From positions 1 to 8,725 of the forward strand of contig CALJNJ010000118.1 of NCBI GenBank assembly GCA_937981945.1: 8,725 bases of DNA, given 5' to 3'. This document shows positions 1-6,668 of the stretch, in pieces. A program made the position numbers and the translations under genes. How positions within the stretch are numbered: position 1 is the stretch's first letter; each line of letters begins with the position of its first letter. The notes below the pieces were generated by a model. That model did no database searches and was not told where the DNA came from. It saw nothing but the letters and a program-made list of their open reading frames with translations. Source of the DNA: an uncultured Caulobacterales bacterium. GTDB taxonomy: Bacteria > Pseudomonadota > Alphaproteobacteria > Caulobacterales > Maricaulaceae.

Positions 1-1112
1 TGTTTAGCTCTGGTCTTACCCATAACAACAGGCGCAACCACTTCCAAATGAGATGGATTTGGCGCCAGTGATAAGTGCACGCTATTGCCGTCAAATTCGC
101 GATCGTCGGAAACACCCAGGTGATATTTGACGTCACCGGAACCGAAATCTTCACCGCCTTCTGCCACGCCTCCCAAAAACTCGTAGAAAATTGCCGAGTA
201 AGGCTTTTGCATGACCGCAGCCATCACGTTCAACCGCCCGCGATGGGGCATGCCGAAATTAATATCTTTCAGACCCAGCTGTCCGCCGCGTTTTATGATT
301 TGTTCGAGCGCCGGCAATAACGCTTCAGCGCCGTCAATACCGAACCTTTTTGTCCCGGGATAGCGCTTGTGAAGAAGCTGTTCAAAAGCCTCACCTTCAA
401 TAACTTTTTTCAGGATGGATTTGCGCCCTTCCGGCGTAAAAGAAATTTCCTTATCCGGCCCTTCTATGCGTTGCTGAATCCAGCTTTTTTCTTCCGGATT
501 GGAAACATGCATAAACTGCACGCCAAAAGTGGAGCAGTAAGTTCGTTCCATAATCTCAATAATTTGGCGCAGAGAGGCCGTCTCCATACCCATAACGCCG
601 TCAATAAAGATCGGGCGATCAAGGTCAGCTTCCGTAAAGCCATAGCTCTTATATTCAAGCTCAGGATGGCGTTTCTTTTCCTTGAGTTTCAGCGGGTCCA
701 AATCGGCAATCCGATGACCGCGAACCCGGTAAGCCCGGATTAGCATTAAAGCCCGCAAGCTATCCTTGGTTGCACGCCGGACATCTTCATCGGATGCTCC
801 GCTCATTTTCCCTTTGACTTTTTCCTCAACGCGAGCCGGTTCGGGCCAGTCCATCGTCAATGCAGAGGTGATCTCTCCATTGGCATCAACCGGCCAATCA
901 GGCCGCTTCCAGACCGGGCCGTCGGCGTTTTTCCTGGCATTGGCAGGATCTTCGCCAAGCGATCTGAAATAGTTTTGCCAACTGGGGTCAACACTATTGG
1001 GGTTTTCCATATAGCGCGCGAGCATTTGCTCCAAATAGGCGGCGTTACCGCCGTCTAAATACATTTCATCCAGAAAAGCCTGGTTTTGATCTGAGCGGGA
1101 TTTATCGGACAT
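1..1112 (-). CDS. sucA: 2-oxoglutarate dehydrogenase E1 component, N-terminal part (cut by window edge)
   Basis: Thiamine-diphosphate-dependent E1 subunit of the cytoplasmic 2-oxoglutarate dehydrogenase complex. It decarboxylates 2-oxoglutarate and passes the succinyl group to the lipoyl arm of E2 (SucB). The reading frame is open for 370 codons from the ATG at 1112 to the edge; family members have roughly 930-1000 residues, so about 60% is missing. Seen in the sequence: an N-terminal E2-binding-like segment (AYLEQMLARY, residues 25-34, then DPSWQNYF at 42-49), a variable linker at about 51-105, and then the E1 fold. His290 in GMPHRGRLNV and His331 in GDVKYHLG match the two active-site histidines of E. 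coli SucA (His260 and His298). NPSHLEVVAPVVMGKTRAK follows at 352-370. The start is supported by AAGGAAG just upstream and by the family-typical N-terminus. It is third in the suc operon, 35 bases after sucD. No frameshift was found over the visible part. Confidence 0.97.
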   Translation of the reverse strand, partial: MSDKSRSDQNQAFLDEMYLDGGNAAYLEQMLARYMENPNSVDPSWQNYFRSLGEDPANARKNADGPVWKRPDWPVDANGEITSALTMDWPEPARVEEKVKGKMSGASDEDVRRATKDSLRALMLIRAYRVRGHRIADLDPLKLKEKKRHPELEYKSYGFTEADLDRPIFIDGVMGMETASLRQIIEIMERTYCSTFGVQFMHVSNPEEKSWIQQRIEGPDKEISFTPEGRKSILKKVIEGEAFEQLLHKRYPGTKRFGIDGAEALLPALEQIIKRGGQLGLKDINFGMPHRGRLNVMAAVMQKPYSAIFYEFLGGVAEGGEDFGSGDVKYHLGVSDDREFDGNSVHLSLAPNPSHLEVVAPVVMGKTRAK

Positions 1113-1147
1113 TTTGCTTCCTTATGCTTCCCTATATGAACGCCGGA

Positions 1148-2032
1148 TTAGCCTTTGAGCACATCCATCATTGTAACGCCTAGTTTCGCCGGACTGTCAG
1201 ACACACGAATGCCTGCTTTTTCCATCGCGGCAATTTTGTCTTCTGCGCCGCCTTTGCCACCGGATACGATAGCGCCGGCATGTCCCATTGTTCGGCCCGG
1301 AGGCGCCGTACGACCGGCGATAAATCCGACGGTCGGTTTCTTTATCCCCTTCTTGGCCATATGCGTAATGTATTCCGCGGCTTCCTCTTCTGCCGATCCG
1401 CCGATTTCACCAATCATGATGATTTGCTTCGTATCGTCATCATTGAGGAACAATTCCAGGCAATCGATAAAGTTCGTGCCGTTAATCGGATCACCGCCAA
1501 TACCGATAGCTGTGGTTTGTCCTAAGCCAACTTGGGTCGTTTGGAAAACGGCTTCATATGTCAAAGTCCCGGAACGGGAAACAACGCCGCAAGTGCCTTT
1601 TTTGAAAATTTTGCCCGGCATAATACCGATTTTACACTCATCAGGGGTCAAGACGCCGGGACAATTAGGGCCGATCAGACGGGATTTTGATCCGACGAGC
1701 GCGCGCTTGACCGGAATCATATCGCGAACGGGAATGCCTTCGGTAATTGCGATGATTAATTCCATTTCAGCATCAATGGCTTCAAGAATGGAATCGGCCG
1801 CGAAGGGCGGCGGAACATAAACAACAGATGCCGTCGCGCCGGTTGCGTGCTTAGCTTCATGAACCGTGTTAAAATTTGGCAGACCAATATGCGTCGTTCC
1901 GCCCTTACCCGGCGTGACGCCTGCAACCATTTTCGACCCATAAGCAATCGCCTGTTCAGTGTGGAATGTCCCGGTTTTACCGGTCATACCCTGCGTGATG
2001 ATCTTTGTGTCTTTATTGATAAGTACTGACAT
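1148..2032 (-). CDS. sucD: Succinate-CoA ligase (ADP/GDP-forming), alpha subunit
   Basis: Alpha subunit of succinyl-CoA synthetase, which with SucC converts succinyl-CoA, NDP and phosphate to succinate, CoA and NTP in the cytoplasm. At 294 residues it is full length for the family. The N-terminal CoA-binding Rossmann domain shows [16 protein letters not shown] (13-28) and PGKGGTTH (41-48). The central part has RLIGPNCPG (118-126) and [12 protein letters not shown] (149-160). The catalytic phosphohistidine is His251 in [21 protein letters not shown], matching His246 of the E. coli enzyme. The ATG shares one base with the sucC stop (TAATG), and an AGGAG at 2040-2044 inside sucC lies 7 bases upstream. 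This arrangement is typical of translational coupling of subunits needed in equal amounts. It is transcribed with sucC and sucA. Confidence 0.98.
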   Translation of the reverse strand: MSVLINKDTKIITQGMTGKTGTFHTEQAIAYGSKMVAGVTPGKGGTTHIGLPNFNTVHEAKHATGATASVVYVPPPFAADSILEAIDAEMELIIAITEGIPVRDMIPVKRALVGSKSRLIGPNCPGVLTPDECKIGIMPGKIFKKGTCGVVSRSGTLTYEAVFQTTQVGLGQTTAIGIGGDPINGTNFIDCLELFLNDDDTKQIIMIGEIGGSAEEEAAEYITHMAKKGIKKPTVGFIAGRTAPPGRTMGHAGAIVSGGKGGAEDKIAAMEKAGIRVSDSPAKLGVTMMDVLKG

Positions 2033-3228
2033 TATGCGGCTCCTACAGCAGCGACAATTTTTTGCGCGGCATCGTCGAGGTCATCCGCCGCAATCACATT
2101 GAGGCCTGAATTGTTGATGATCTCTTTGCCCTTTTCAACATTGGTCCCTTCGAGGCGAACAACGAGTGGTACTTTCAGTCCAACGTCTTTCACGGCCTGA
2201 ACCACGCCATTGGCGATGACGTCGCATTTCATGATGCCGCCGAAAATATTGACCAAAATGCCTTCGACATTGGGGTCCGAGGTGATGATTTTAAAAGCCG
2301 CAGTGACTTTTTCTGTTGTCGCGCCGCCGCCAACATCGAGGAAGTTAGCAGGCTCTTTGCCGTAAAGTTTGATGATATCCATGGTCGACATAGCCAGGCC
2401 TGCGCCATTGACCATACAGCCAATATTGCCGTCGAGCGCCACATAAGACAAATCATATTTGCCGGCCTCGATTTCCTTTGCGTCTTCTTCCGTTTCGTCG
2501 CGAAGCTCTTCCACATCAGGATGACGGAACAAGGCATTTTCATCAAAACTGATTTTAGCGTCCAAACAATGCAGACGCTGGTCTTCAGTGACGATGAGCG
2601 GATTGATCTCGAGCATGCTCATGTCTTTGGCCAAAAATCCGTTGTAAAGTGTACGGCCAAGCTTTGACGCTTGTTTCGCCAGATCACCTGACAAATTTAA
2701 TGCGCGAGCCAAAGTGCGTCCGTGATGAGGCATGAACCCCGTCGCAGGATCAACGTCGAAATTGATCACTTTCTCGGGTGTATCGTGCGCGACTTCTTCA
2801 ATATCCATACCGCCTTCAGTTGATGCGATAAATGAAACCCGAGAGGTTTCGCGGTTGATGATAATTGAGAGGTAAAATTCTTTTTCGATGTCGGAGCCAT
2901 GTTCAATGTAAAGCCGGTTGACTTGCTTCCCGCCTTCGCCCGTCTGGGCCGTCACCAAATGAGCGCCGAGCATTTGCTTGGCATTTTCGACCACTTCCTC
3001 GACGGACCAGGCCAAACGAACGCCGCCTTTATCGCCGGCGCTGTCTTCAACAAAGGTTCCTTTACCGCGCCCGCCGGCGTGTATCTGAGATTTAACGACC
3101 CAAAGCGGTCCTCCGAGCTCTTTTGCGGCCGCTTCAGCTTCAGACGCATTAAAAATAGCGATTCCTTTAGAGACCGGCGCGCCGATTTCCTTTAGGACAG
3201 CTTTGCCCTGATATTCATGTATATTCAT
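2032..3228 (-). CDS. sucC: Succinate-CoA ligase (ADP/GDP-forming), beta subunit
   Basis: Nucleotide-binding beta subunit of succinyl-CoA synthetase, the partner of SucD. The 398-residue product starts [20 protein letters not shown], the standard SucC N-terminus. The ATP-grasp domain is evident: the [16 protein letters not shown] region (about 44-59) carries the nucleotide-binding Lys and the Gly-rich loop. The C-terminal ligase/CoA domain contains [19 protein letters not shown] and [17 protein letters not shown]. The frame stays open for 40 more codons upstream to an ATG at 3348. The start at 3228 is preferred because GGAAAG at 3235-3240 sits 6 bases before it, homologues begin here, and the promoter candidate at 3295-3323 lies inside the extension. 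First gene of the sucCDA operon. In many alphaproteobacteria mdh lies just upstream; here a divergent protease gene does. Confidence 0.98.
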   Translation of the reverse strand: MNIHEYQGKAVLKEIGAPVSKGIAIFNASEAEAAAKELGGPLWVVKSQIHAGGRGKGTFVEDSAGDKGGVRLAWSVEEVVENAKQMLGAHLVTAQTGEGGKQVNRLYIEHGSDIEKEFYLSIIINRETSRVSFIASTEGGMDIEEVAHDTPEKVINFDVDPATGFMPHHGRTLARALNLSGDLAKQASKLGRTLYNGFLAKDMSMLEINPLIVTEDQRLHCLDAKISFDENALFRHPDVEELRDETEEDAKEIEAGKYDLSYVALDGNIGCMVNGAGLAMSTMDIIKLYGKEPANFLDVGGGATTEKVTAAFKIITSDPNVEGILVNIFGGIMKCDVIANGVVQAVKDVGLKVPLVVRLEGTNVEKGKEIINNSGLNVIAADDLDDAAQKIVAAVGAA

Positions 3229-3259
3229 TGAGAACTTTCCGTCATTTTTCGAATCTATC

Positions 3260-3276
3260 GGGCAGAATCTCTGCCC
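3260..3276. repeat. Perfect GC-rich inverted repeat in the sucC leader
   Basis: GGGCAGA (3260-3266) and TCTGCCC (3270-3276) are perfect 7-base complements around a 3-base centre. The repeat lies between the sucC promoter candidate and the sucC start, about 31 bases before the ATG. In RNA it would form a short stable hairpin; in DNA it could be a protein-binding half-site pair. No U-run follows on either strand, so it is not an intrinsic terminator. Its function is unknown. Confidence 0.5.
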
Positions 3277-3294
3277 TCGGGAATTAGAGCGCTT

Positions 3295-3323
3295 TCTATA
3301 AGGGCCGACTGCTGAGTTCGCAA
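3295..3323 (-). promoter_or_regulatory. Candidate sigma70-type promoter of sucCDA
   Basis: Read on the minus strand, TTGCGA (3323-3318) is followed after exactly 17 bases by TATAGA (3300-3295), each 4 of 6 to the housekeeping consensus. Transcription would start near 3288, giving a leader of about 60 bases that includes the inverted repeat at 3260-3276. The position fits the chosen sucC start. It was found by eye and not confirmed by mapping. Confidence 0.45.
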
Positions 3324-3385
3324 CCGTTAAACCGGCGGAAAATAACACACAAAGAGTTGATTGCTCAGCAAAGGTTCATCTGGCA

Positions 3386-3414
3386 TTTAGGATTGTATAA
3401 AGTAACTTTTTAGG
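3386..3414 (+). promoter_or_regulatory. Possible -10 element of the S41 protease gene, flanked by TTTAGG repeats
   Basis: TATAAA at 3396-3401 is 5 of 6 to a sigma70 -10 box and lies about 40 bases before the protease ATG. No convincing -35 box was found at 16-18 bases upstream, so it may depend on an activator or not be used. The hexamer TTTAGG occurs on both sides, at 3386-3391 and 3409-3414, 23 bases apart. The AT-rich stretch is the only promoter-like sequence for this gene in the 213-base divergent region. Confidence 0.25.
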
Positions 3415-3441
3415 TATTTTTGGTCTCAAAAGGAGCAAATC

Positions 3442-5046
3442 ATGACGATCGCGCGCATTTCCACTATTACAGTTTCAGCTTTAGCTTTGCTTTTCACCGC
3501 TTGTGGCGGCGGAGGCGGCGGCGGCGGCGCAGGTTCAGGCGGCGGCTCATTTGGTCCAAATCTCATCGGAGGTGATTTGAATTATCAGCCGGGTGTCTTC
3601 AATTCTGCAGGGTCCTACAAGAATTTCTGCCAAACCCCGCGCACCGGAACGAACGACCAATCCGGGTCAAACGTAAATGAAAAATTTTGGCTGAGGTCTT
3701 GGAGCAATGAAACCTATCTTTGGTACAATGAACTTCCTGACATTGATCCGAATAATTCGCAAACACCGCTTCAATACTTCGATGAATTAAGAACAACTGC
3801 CACAACGGCGTCCGGTAATCCGAAGGACCGGTTCCATTTCACTTATGATACCGAAGAATATCAGCAATTGGTGAACAGTGGAGCATCGGCCGGCTATGGT
3901 GCCCGGTTCCGTTTGATTTCGGGCGCGCCGCCGCGACAAGTCGTTGTGGCATATGTTGAAGCAGGCTCCCCGGCAGCCGCAGCCGGCCTGAAACGAGGCG
4001 CGGAAATTATCGAAATTGACGGGACTGCTGTTGTTGACGGCGACCCCGGCGCATTGAATGCCGGCCTATTCCCCGACGGCGAAGGGGAATCCCATACATT
4101 TGTTTTCCAAAATGTTGGGGCAACCACGACAGAATCCGTGACAATTGTTTCGGATATTGTCGCCGCAAAACCTGTTCACACGACAGATCTCAAGACACTC
4201 AGTAATGGCAGAACCATTGGATATATGCTGTTCAATACGTTTGGAACTGCAATTGCCGAGGAAGCGCTGGCAGATGCCATAAATACTTTTAGCGCCCAAA
4301 GTATTGATCAGTTAGTTCTTGATCTTCGCTATAACGGAGGCGGGTTTTTAGATATTTCCGCTCAACTCGGGTATATGATTGCCGGTCCCAACCGTACCAA
4401 CGGTCGTGTTTATGAAACTTTGGTTTTTAACGATAAGAACCCGACAACCAATCCGGTTACGGGAAACCCTATTACGCCGACACCGTTTCATTCAACCGGA
4501 CAAGGGTTTTCTTTGAGCGAAGGCATATTACTGCCTGATTTAGATCTGGATACTGTGTATATCCTCTCATCCGCCAGCACCTGCTCGGCCAGTGAATCGC
4601 TGATAAACTCTTTATTGGGAATTGACGTGAATGTAGTGATGATCGGCACAACCAGCTGCGGTAAGCCTTACGGCTTTTACGGTACGGATAATTGCGGAAC
4701 CACATATTTCACAATTCAGTTCCGCGGTGAAAATGACAAAGGCTTCGGTGATTATGCTGACGGCTTTTCTCCGTTTGAAGGCGCTGCCACAACAGGTGAG
4801 CCCGTCAACGGCTGTATTGTTGGGGATGATTTCAGCAAAGAACTCGGTGATTCGACTGAAGCCATGCTGGCAGCAGCCTTGACCCATATGGAAACAGGCG
4901 CGTGCCCGACAAATGTATCGGCGAAACCGCAATCTTTTGTCCGTTATGAAAAACCTCTGACGTTTGAACAGGGTAACCTTCTGGCCGACCCGAGAATTGA
5001 GAACCGTCTGATCCTTGAAAACAGCCGCATTCTTACGGAGCGATAG
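3442..5046 (+). CDS. S41 family serine peptidase, PDZ-containing lipoprotein (C-terminal-processing-protease type)
   Basis: Secreted, lipid-anchored endopeptidase of the Tsp/CtpA (S41) family, 534 residues. A signal peptide (1-20) ends in a lipobox-like FTAC with Cys21 as the modified residue. Gly follows at +2, compatible with the outer membrane. A Gly-rich linker covers 22-35. An S41 N-terminal domain (about 63-140) contains FWLRSWSNETYLWYNELPD and KDRFHFTYDT. A PDZ domain spans about 150-240 (GSPAAAAGLKRGAEIIEIDG). The protease core is about 255-450, with DLRYNGGG at 294-301. The catalytic dyad is predicted to be Ser382 in CSASES and Lys408 in SCGKPYG, 26 apart (25 in E. coli Tsp). Cys381 and Cys406 lie beside the dyad. 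The start is set by AGGAG 6 bases upstream and by the signal peptide. Physiological substrates are unknown. It is translationally coupled to the lipoprotein gene that follows. Confidence 0.92.
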   Translation: MTIARISTITVSALALLFTACGGGGGGGGAGSGGGSFGPNLIGGDLNYQPGVFNSAGSYKNFCQTPRTGTNDQSGSNVNEKFWLRSWSNETYLWYNELPDIDPNNSQTPLQYFDELRTTATTASGNPKDRFHFTYDTEEYQQLVNSGASAGYGARFRLISGAPPRQVVVAYVEAGSPAAAAGLKRGAEIIEIDGTAVVDGDPGALNAGLFPDGEGESHTFVFQNVGATTTESVTIVSDIVAAKPVHTTDLKTLSNGRTIGYMLFNTFGTAIAEEALADAINTFSAQSIDQLVLDLRYNGGGFLDISAQLGYMIAGPNRTNGRVYETLVFNDKNPTTNPVTGNPITPTPFHSTGQGFSLSEGILLPDLDLDTVYILSSASTCSASESLINSLLGIDVNVVMIGTTSCGKPYGFYGTDNCGTTYFTIQFRGENDKGFGDYADGFSPFEGAATTGEPVNGCIVGDDFSKELGDSTEAMLAAALTHMETGACPTNVSAKPQSFVRYEKPLTFEQGNLLADPRIENRLILENSRILTER

Positions 5047-5048
5047 TG
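5037..5048 (+). promoter_or_regulatory. Ribosome binding site and overlapping GTG start (TAGTG junction)
   Basis: GGAG at 5037-5040, inside the last codons of the protease gene, is 5 bases from the GTG at 5046-5048. This GTG shares its first base with the protease TAG stop (5044-5046). Choosing it gives a complete lipoprotein signal peptide; the first in-frame ATG (5100) would remove it. The junction suggests coupled translation. Confidence 0.7.
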
Positions 5049-5417
5049 CGCCTTTTTACAATTTGCGCAGGCGCAGCCCTACTCACAGGATGCACAACTA
5101 TGGATCATTCTAAGTCTGTCCCTGCCCTCATTACCAATGGGGATTATAAAACCCGCGCGGAGATCACATCAGTGATCTCATCTGCGCTGGGCAATCGCAA
5201 AGTGACATTGACTTCGGATGTGCTCACCAAAGACAGCCGGGTGATCATTGAGCCTAAAGGCGAACCTATGGACCCGTTTGGAAATCCCATGAGCGGGCGA
5301 CTTTTGGGAAAACCCGATCATTTTGTATTGCGGGCGCTGGACGGGCAATGTTTCCTGCATCACGAGCAAACGGATACTTATCACGAACTCGAAACCGTAA
5401 CCTGTTCGGTTCTTTAG
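5046..5417 (+). CDS. Small lipoprotein of unknown function, coupled to the S41 protease
   Basis: I do not recognise this family. The 123-residue product begins with a short signal peptide and the lipobox LLTGC, with Cys16 the likely lipidated residue and Thr at +2. The mature part of about 107 residues has no membrane segment and no catalytic motif I know. Residues 30-50 look helical, 51-75 look like beta strands (KVTLTSDVLTKDSRVIIEP), and a Pro/Gly-rich turn follows (GEPMDPFGNPMSGRLLGKP, 72-90). A final pair of strands carries Cys102 and Cys120, which could form a disulfide. The GTG start overlaps the protease stop, so the two are made together. This suggests, as inference only, an envelope partner, adaptor or inhibitor of the protease. 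Its end overlaps the convergent DUF2306 gene by four bases. Confidence 0.75.
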   Translation: MRLFTICAGAALLTGCTTMDHSKSVPALITNGDYKTRAEITSVISSALGNRKVTLTSDVLTKDSRVIIEPKGEPMDPFGNPMSGRLLGKPDHFVLRALDGQCFLHHEQTDTYHELETVTCSVL

Positions 5418-5812
5418 GGCGCCCCGAACAATACATGCCACATCAATCTGCCCGGCAAAAATGACAATAAGCCGGGAATAAGAAGCGCGCCGAAGAACAG
5501 GCCTTTCACGGCCTTTTCATGTTTTTTGATATTGCCTTTCCGGACATAGTAAAACAGTTCCCAAATCGCGAAAAATGACAGCGGTACAAATAAATGGATC
5601 CAGCTCCATTTATCACCGTTCAGTCCTGTTATAAATAATGCGCTAAAGGCCGTAATTGCCATAAACACAACGAATATTTTGCCGATTATTTTATGGCTTT
5701 TTGTACCTTTCTTGCGGACAAACATCGCTGTCCCCAAAGCCAGAGCCCCAAACGCAAAAATCGTATGGAAAATAATTGCAGGCGATGCATTAAATAATAA
5801 ATCAAGTTCCAT
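5414..5812 (-). CDS. DUF2306-type small integral membrane protein
   Basis: Inner-membrane protein of 132 residues with four predicted hydrophobic segments at about 11-32, 43-64, 69-90 and 102-118. The pattern resembles the DUF2306 family: a helix with HTIFAFGALALG (16-27), SHKIIGK (39-45), IHLFVPLSFFAIWE (72-85), KKHEKAVKGLFFG (96-108) and a final FLPGRLMWHVLFG (118-130). Histidines at 16, 40, 73, 98 and 126 lie near membrane ends. Their metal or haem binding is speculation, since the family has no established function that I know. AAGGAG lies 7 bases before the ATG. It is divergent from the LytTR regulator and could be its target. The stop codon interlocks with that of the small lipoprotein. 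No clear promoter was found. Confidence 0.75.
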   Translation of the reverse strand: MELDLLFNASPAIIFHTIFAFGALALGTAMFVRKKGTKSHKIIGKIFVVFMAITAFSALFITGLNGDKWSWIHLFVPLSFFAIWELFYYVRKGNIKKHEKAVKGLFFGALLIPGLLSFLPGRLMWHVLFGAP

Positions 5813-5886
5813 GATTGATCTCCTTTTTTGCCATTAGACAAAAAATAATTTCAAATAAAAGCGACATTGCGCGGCTTGCCCCTCTT

Positions 5887-5930
5887 GATGCGCGAATGGT
5901 GCCTGTCTACAGTTCACGCATCGCGAACGG
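5887..5930 (+). promoter_or_regulatory. Inverted and direct repeats upstream of the LytTR gene (possible operator)
   Basis: Two overlapping symmetries are visible. GATGCGCGAA (5887-5896) and TTCACGCATC (5913-5922) form an inverted repeat matching at 9 of 10 bases, with a 16-base centre that contains CTGT-CT-ACAG (5903-5912). In addition CGCGAATGG (5891-5899) is repeated as CGCGAACGG (5922-5930), 8 of 9 bases, 31 bases apart and so on about the same helix face. The second copy overlaps the Shine-Dalgarno. The neighbouring regulator makes an operator plausible. The sequence does not resemble the AT-rich LytTR consensus known from other groups, so this is inference. Confidence 0.4.
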
Positions 5931-5942
5931 AGATGGTATTTG
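5929..5942 (+). promoter_or_regulatory. Ribosome binding site deciding a TTG start
   Basis: GGAG at 5929-5932 is 7 bases before the TTG at 5940-5942. No in-frame ATG, GTG or TTG lies between the upstream stop (5886-5888) and this TTG. The next ATG is codon 26, which would destroy the first membrane helix. The rare start suggests low expression. Confidence 0.6.
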
Positions 5943-6668
5943 TCTGAAAAGCTTAGGAAATTTACGCAGTCAGGGATTGGGATAAGCCTGATCGCCGGCG
6001 TAATCCTTTCAATTATGGCCCCATATCAGACAGGCCAATACCCGCCCCTGAACCGTTTTTTTTATTGGACAATTCTGTGTTTCGTCGGCGGCCTGGGCGC
6101 CGGTGCATTTCTTCCGCTTGCAGGCCGATTAGGCAAAAATCCGGGCATTATGGCCACCGTTATCGGACAAGCTTTTATGGCAACGATTGCCGTAACGACA
6201 TGTTTACTGGCGCTTGATTTTTACAGAACAGGTCAAATTTTTCCCATGCAGATATTAGTTATGACGGGTTTGGTCGGACTGATCAGCATCATTATAGCAG
6301 GCGTTGCGACCCTCTCTGAACGTGCCGAAAAAACCGATGATCCGACTCCCCGGCGGCCTGCATTATTTGAAAGGTTAAAACCGGCCTTACGGCAAAGCGA
6401 GATTTATGCGCTGATGGCTGAGGATCATTATGTTCGCGTGATTACGTCCAAAGGCGAAGACCTTATTTTAATGCGGCTTGCCGATGCGGTAAAAGAAGCC
6501 GAGCCGTTAGCGGGTTTATCCACTCATCGATCTTGGTGGGTTGCCGAGGCCGGAATTAAAACAACATCCCGATCCGACGGCAAAATCAGTCTGGAACTTC
6601 ACACAGGACAAATAGTGCCGGTCTCAAGATCCAACGCAAAATCTGTCAAAGAAATTGGCTGGGTCTAA
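5940..6668 (+). CDS. Membrane-anchored LytTR-family DNA-binding regulator
   Basis: Transcription regulator of 242 residues combining four predicted transmembrane helices (about 12-29, 40-61, 70-91, 103-124) with a C-terminal LytTR DNA-binding domain (about 149-242) on the cytoplasmic side, joined by a charged linker (125-148). LytTR hallmarks seen: IYALMAEDHYVRVIT (155-169), LADAVKEAE (180-188), THRSWWVAEAGI (195-206, the usual HRS motif) and a closing IVPVSRSNAKSVKEIG. There is no receiver domain, so it is not a classical response regulator; the membrane part probably senses a signal or partner. Such one-component 4TM-LytTR proteins occur widely in alphaproteobacteria, often next to genes for small membrane proteins. 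Here the divergent DUF2306 gene fits that pattern. Repeats in the shared upstream region could be its binding site. Its TAA stop interlocks with the convergent GNAT gene. Confidence 0.88.
   Translation: MSEKLRKFTQSGIGISLIAGVILSIMAPYQTGQYPPLNRFFYWTILCFVGGLGAGAFLPLAGRLGKNPGIMATVIGQAFMATIAVTTCLLALDFYRTGQIFPMQILVMTGLVGLISIIIAGVATLSERAEKTDDPTPRRPALFERLKPALRQSEIYALMAEDHYVRVITSKGEDLILMRLADAVKEAEPLAGLSTHRSWWVAEAGIKTTSRSDGKISLELHTGQIVPVSRSNAKSVKEIGWV

Noticed and set aside
1113..1147. A sucA-type RNA motif or riboswitch before sucA.
   Set aside because: The gap to sucD is only 35 bases and shows no stem that could hide the ribosome binding site. Known sucA RNA motifs are from other groups.
1155..1820. 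A 221-codon open frame on the plus strand opposite sucD.
   Set aside because: It lies wholly antisense to a strongly conserved gene, shows no recognisable domain and is a by-product of codon bias. The same holds for the frames opposite sucA (75-320, 369-743, 766-972) and sucC (2899-3195).
3260..3276. Intrinsic terminator for either divergent transcript.
   Set aside because: No T-run follows the stem on either strand, and the position is upstream of both genes, not after one.
3229..3348. A 40-residue N-terminal extension of SucC from an ATG at 3348.
   Set aside because: It lacks a ribosome binding site, has no counterpart at the family N-terminus and contains the best promoter candidate. The start at 3228 has GGAAAG at proper distance.
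5417..5424. GGGCGCCC palindrome just after the lipoprotein stop as a terminator.
   Set aside because: It has no loop and no following T-run, and it encodes the end of the DUF2306 protein on the other strand.
5933..5947. A four-codon upstream ORF (ATG at 5933) overlapping the LytTR TTG start.
   Set aside because: The only Shine-Dalgarno touches this ATG directly, leaving no spacer, so initiation there is unlikely.
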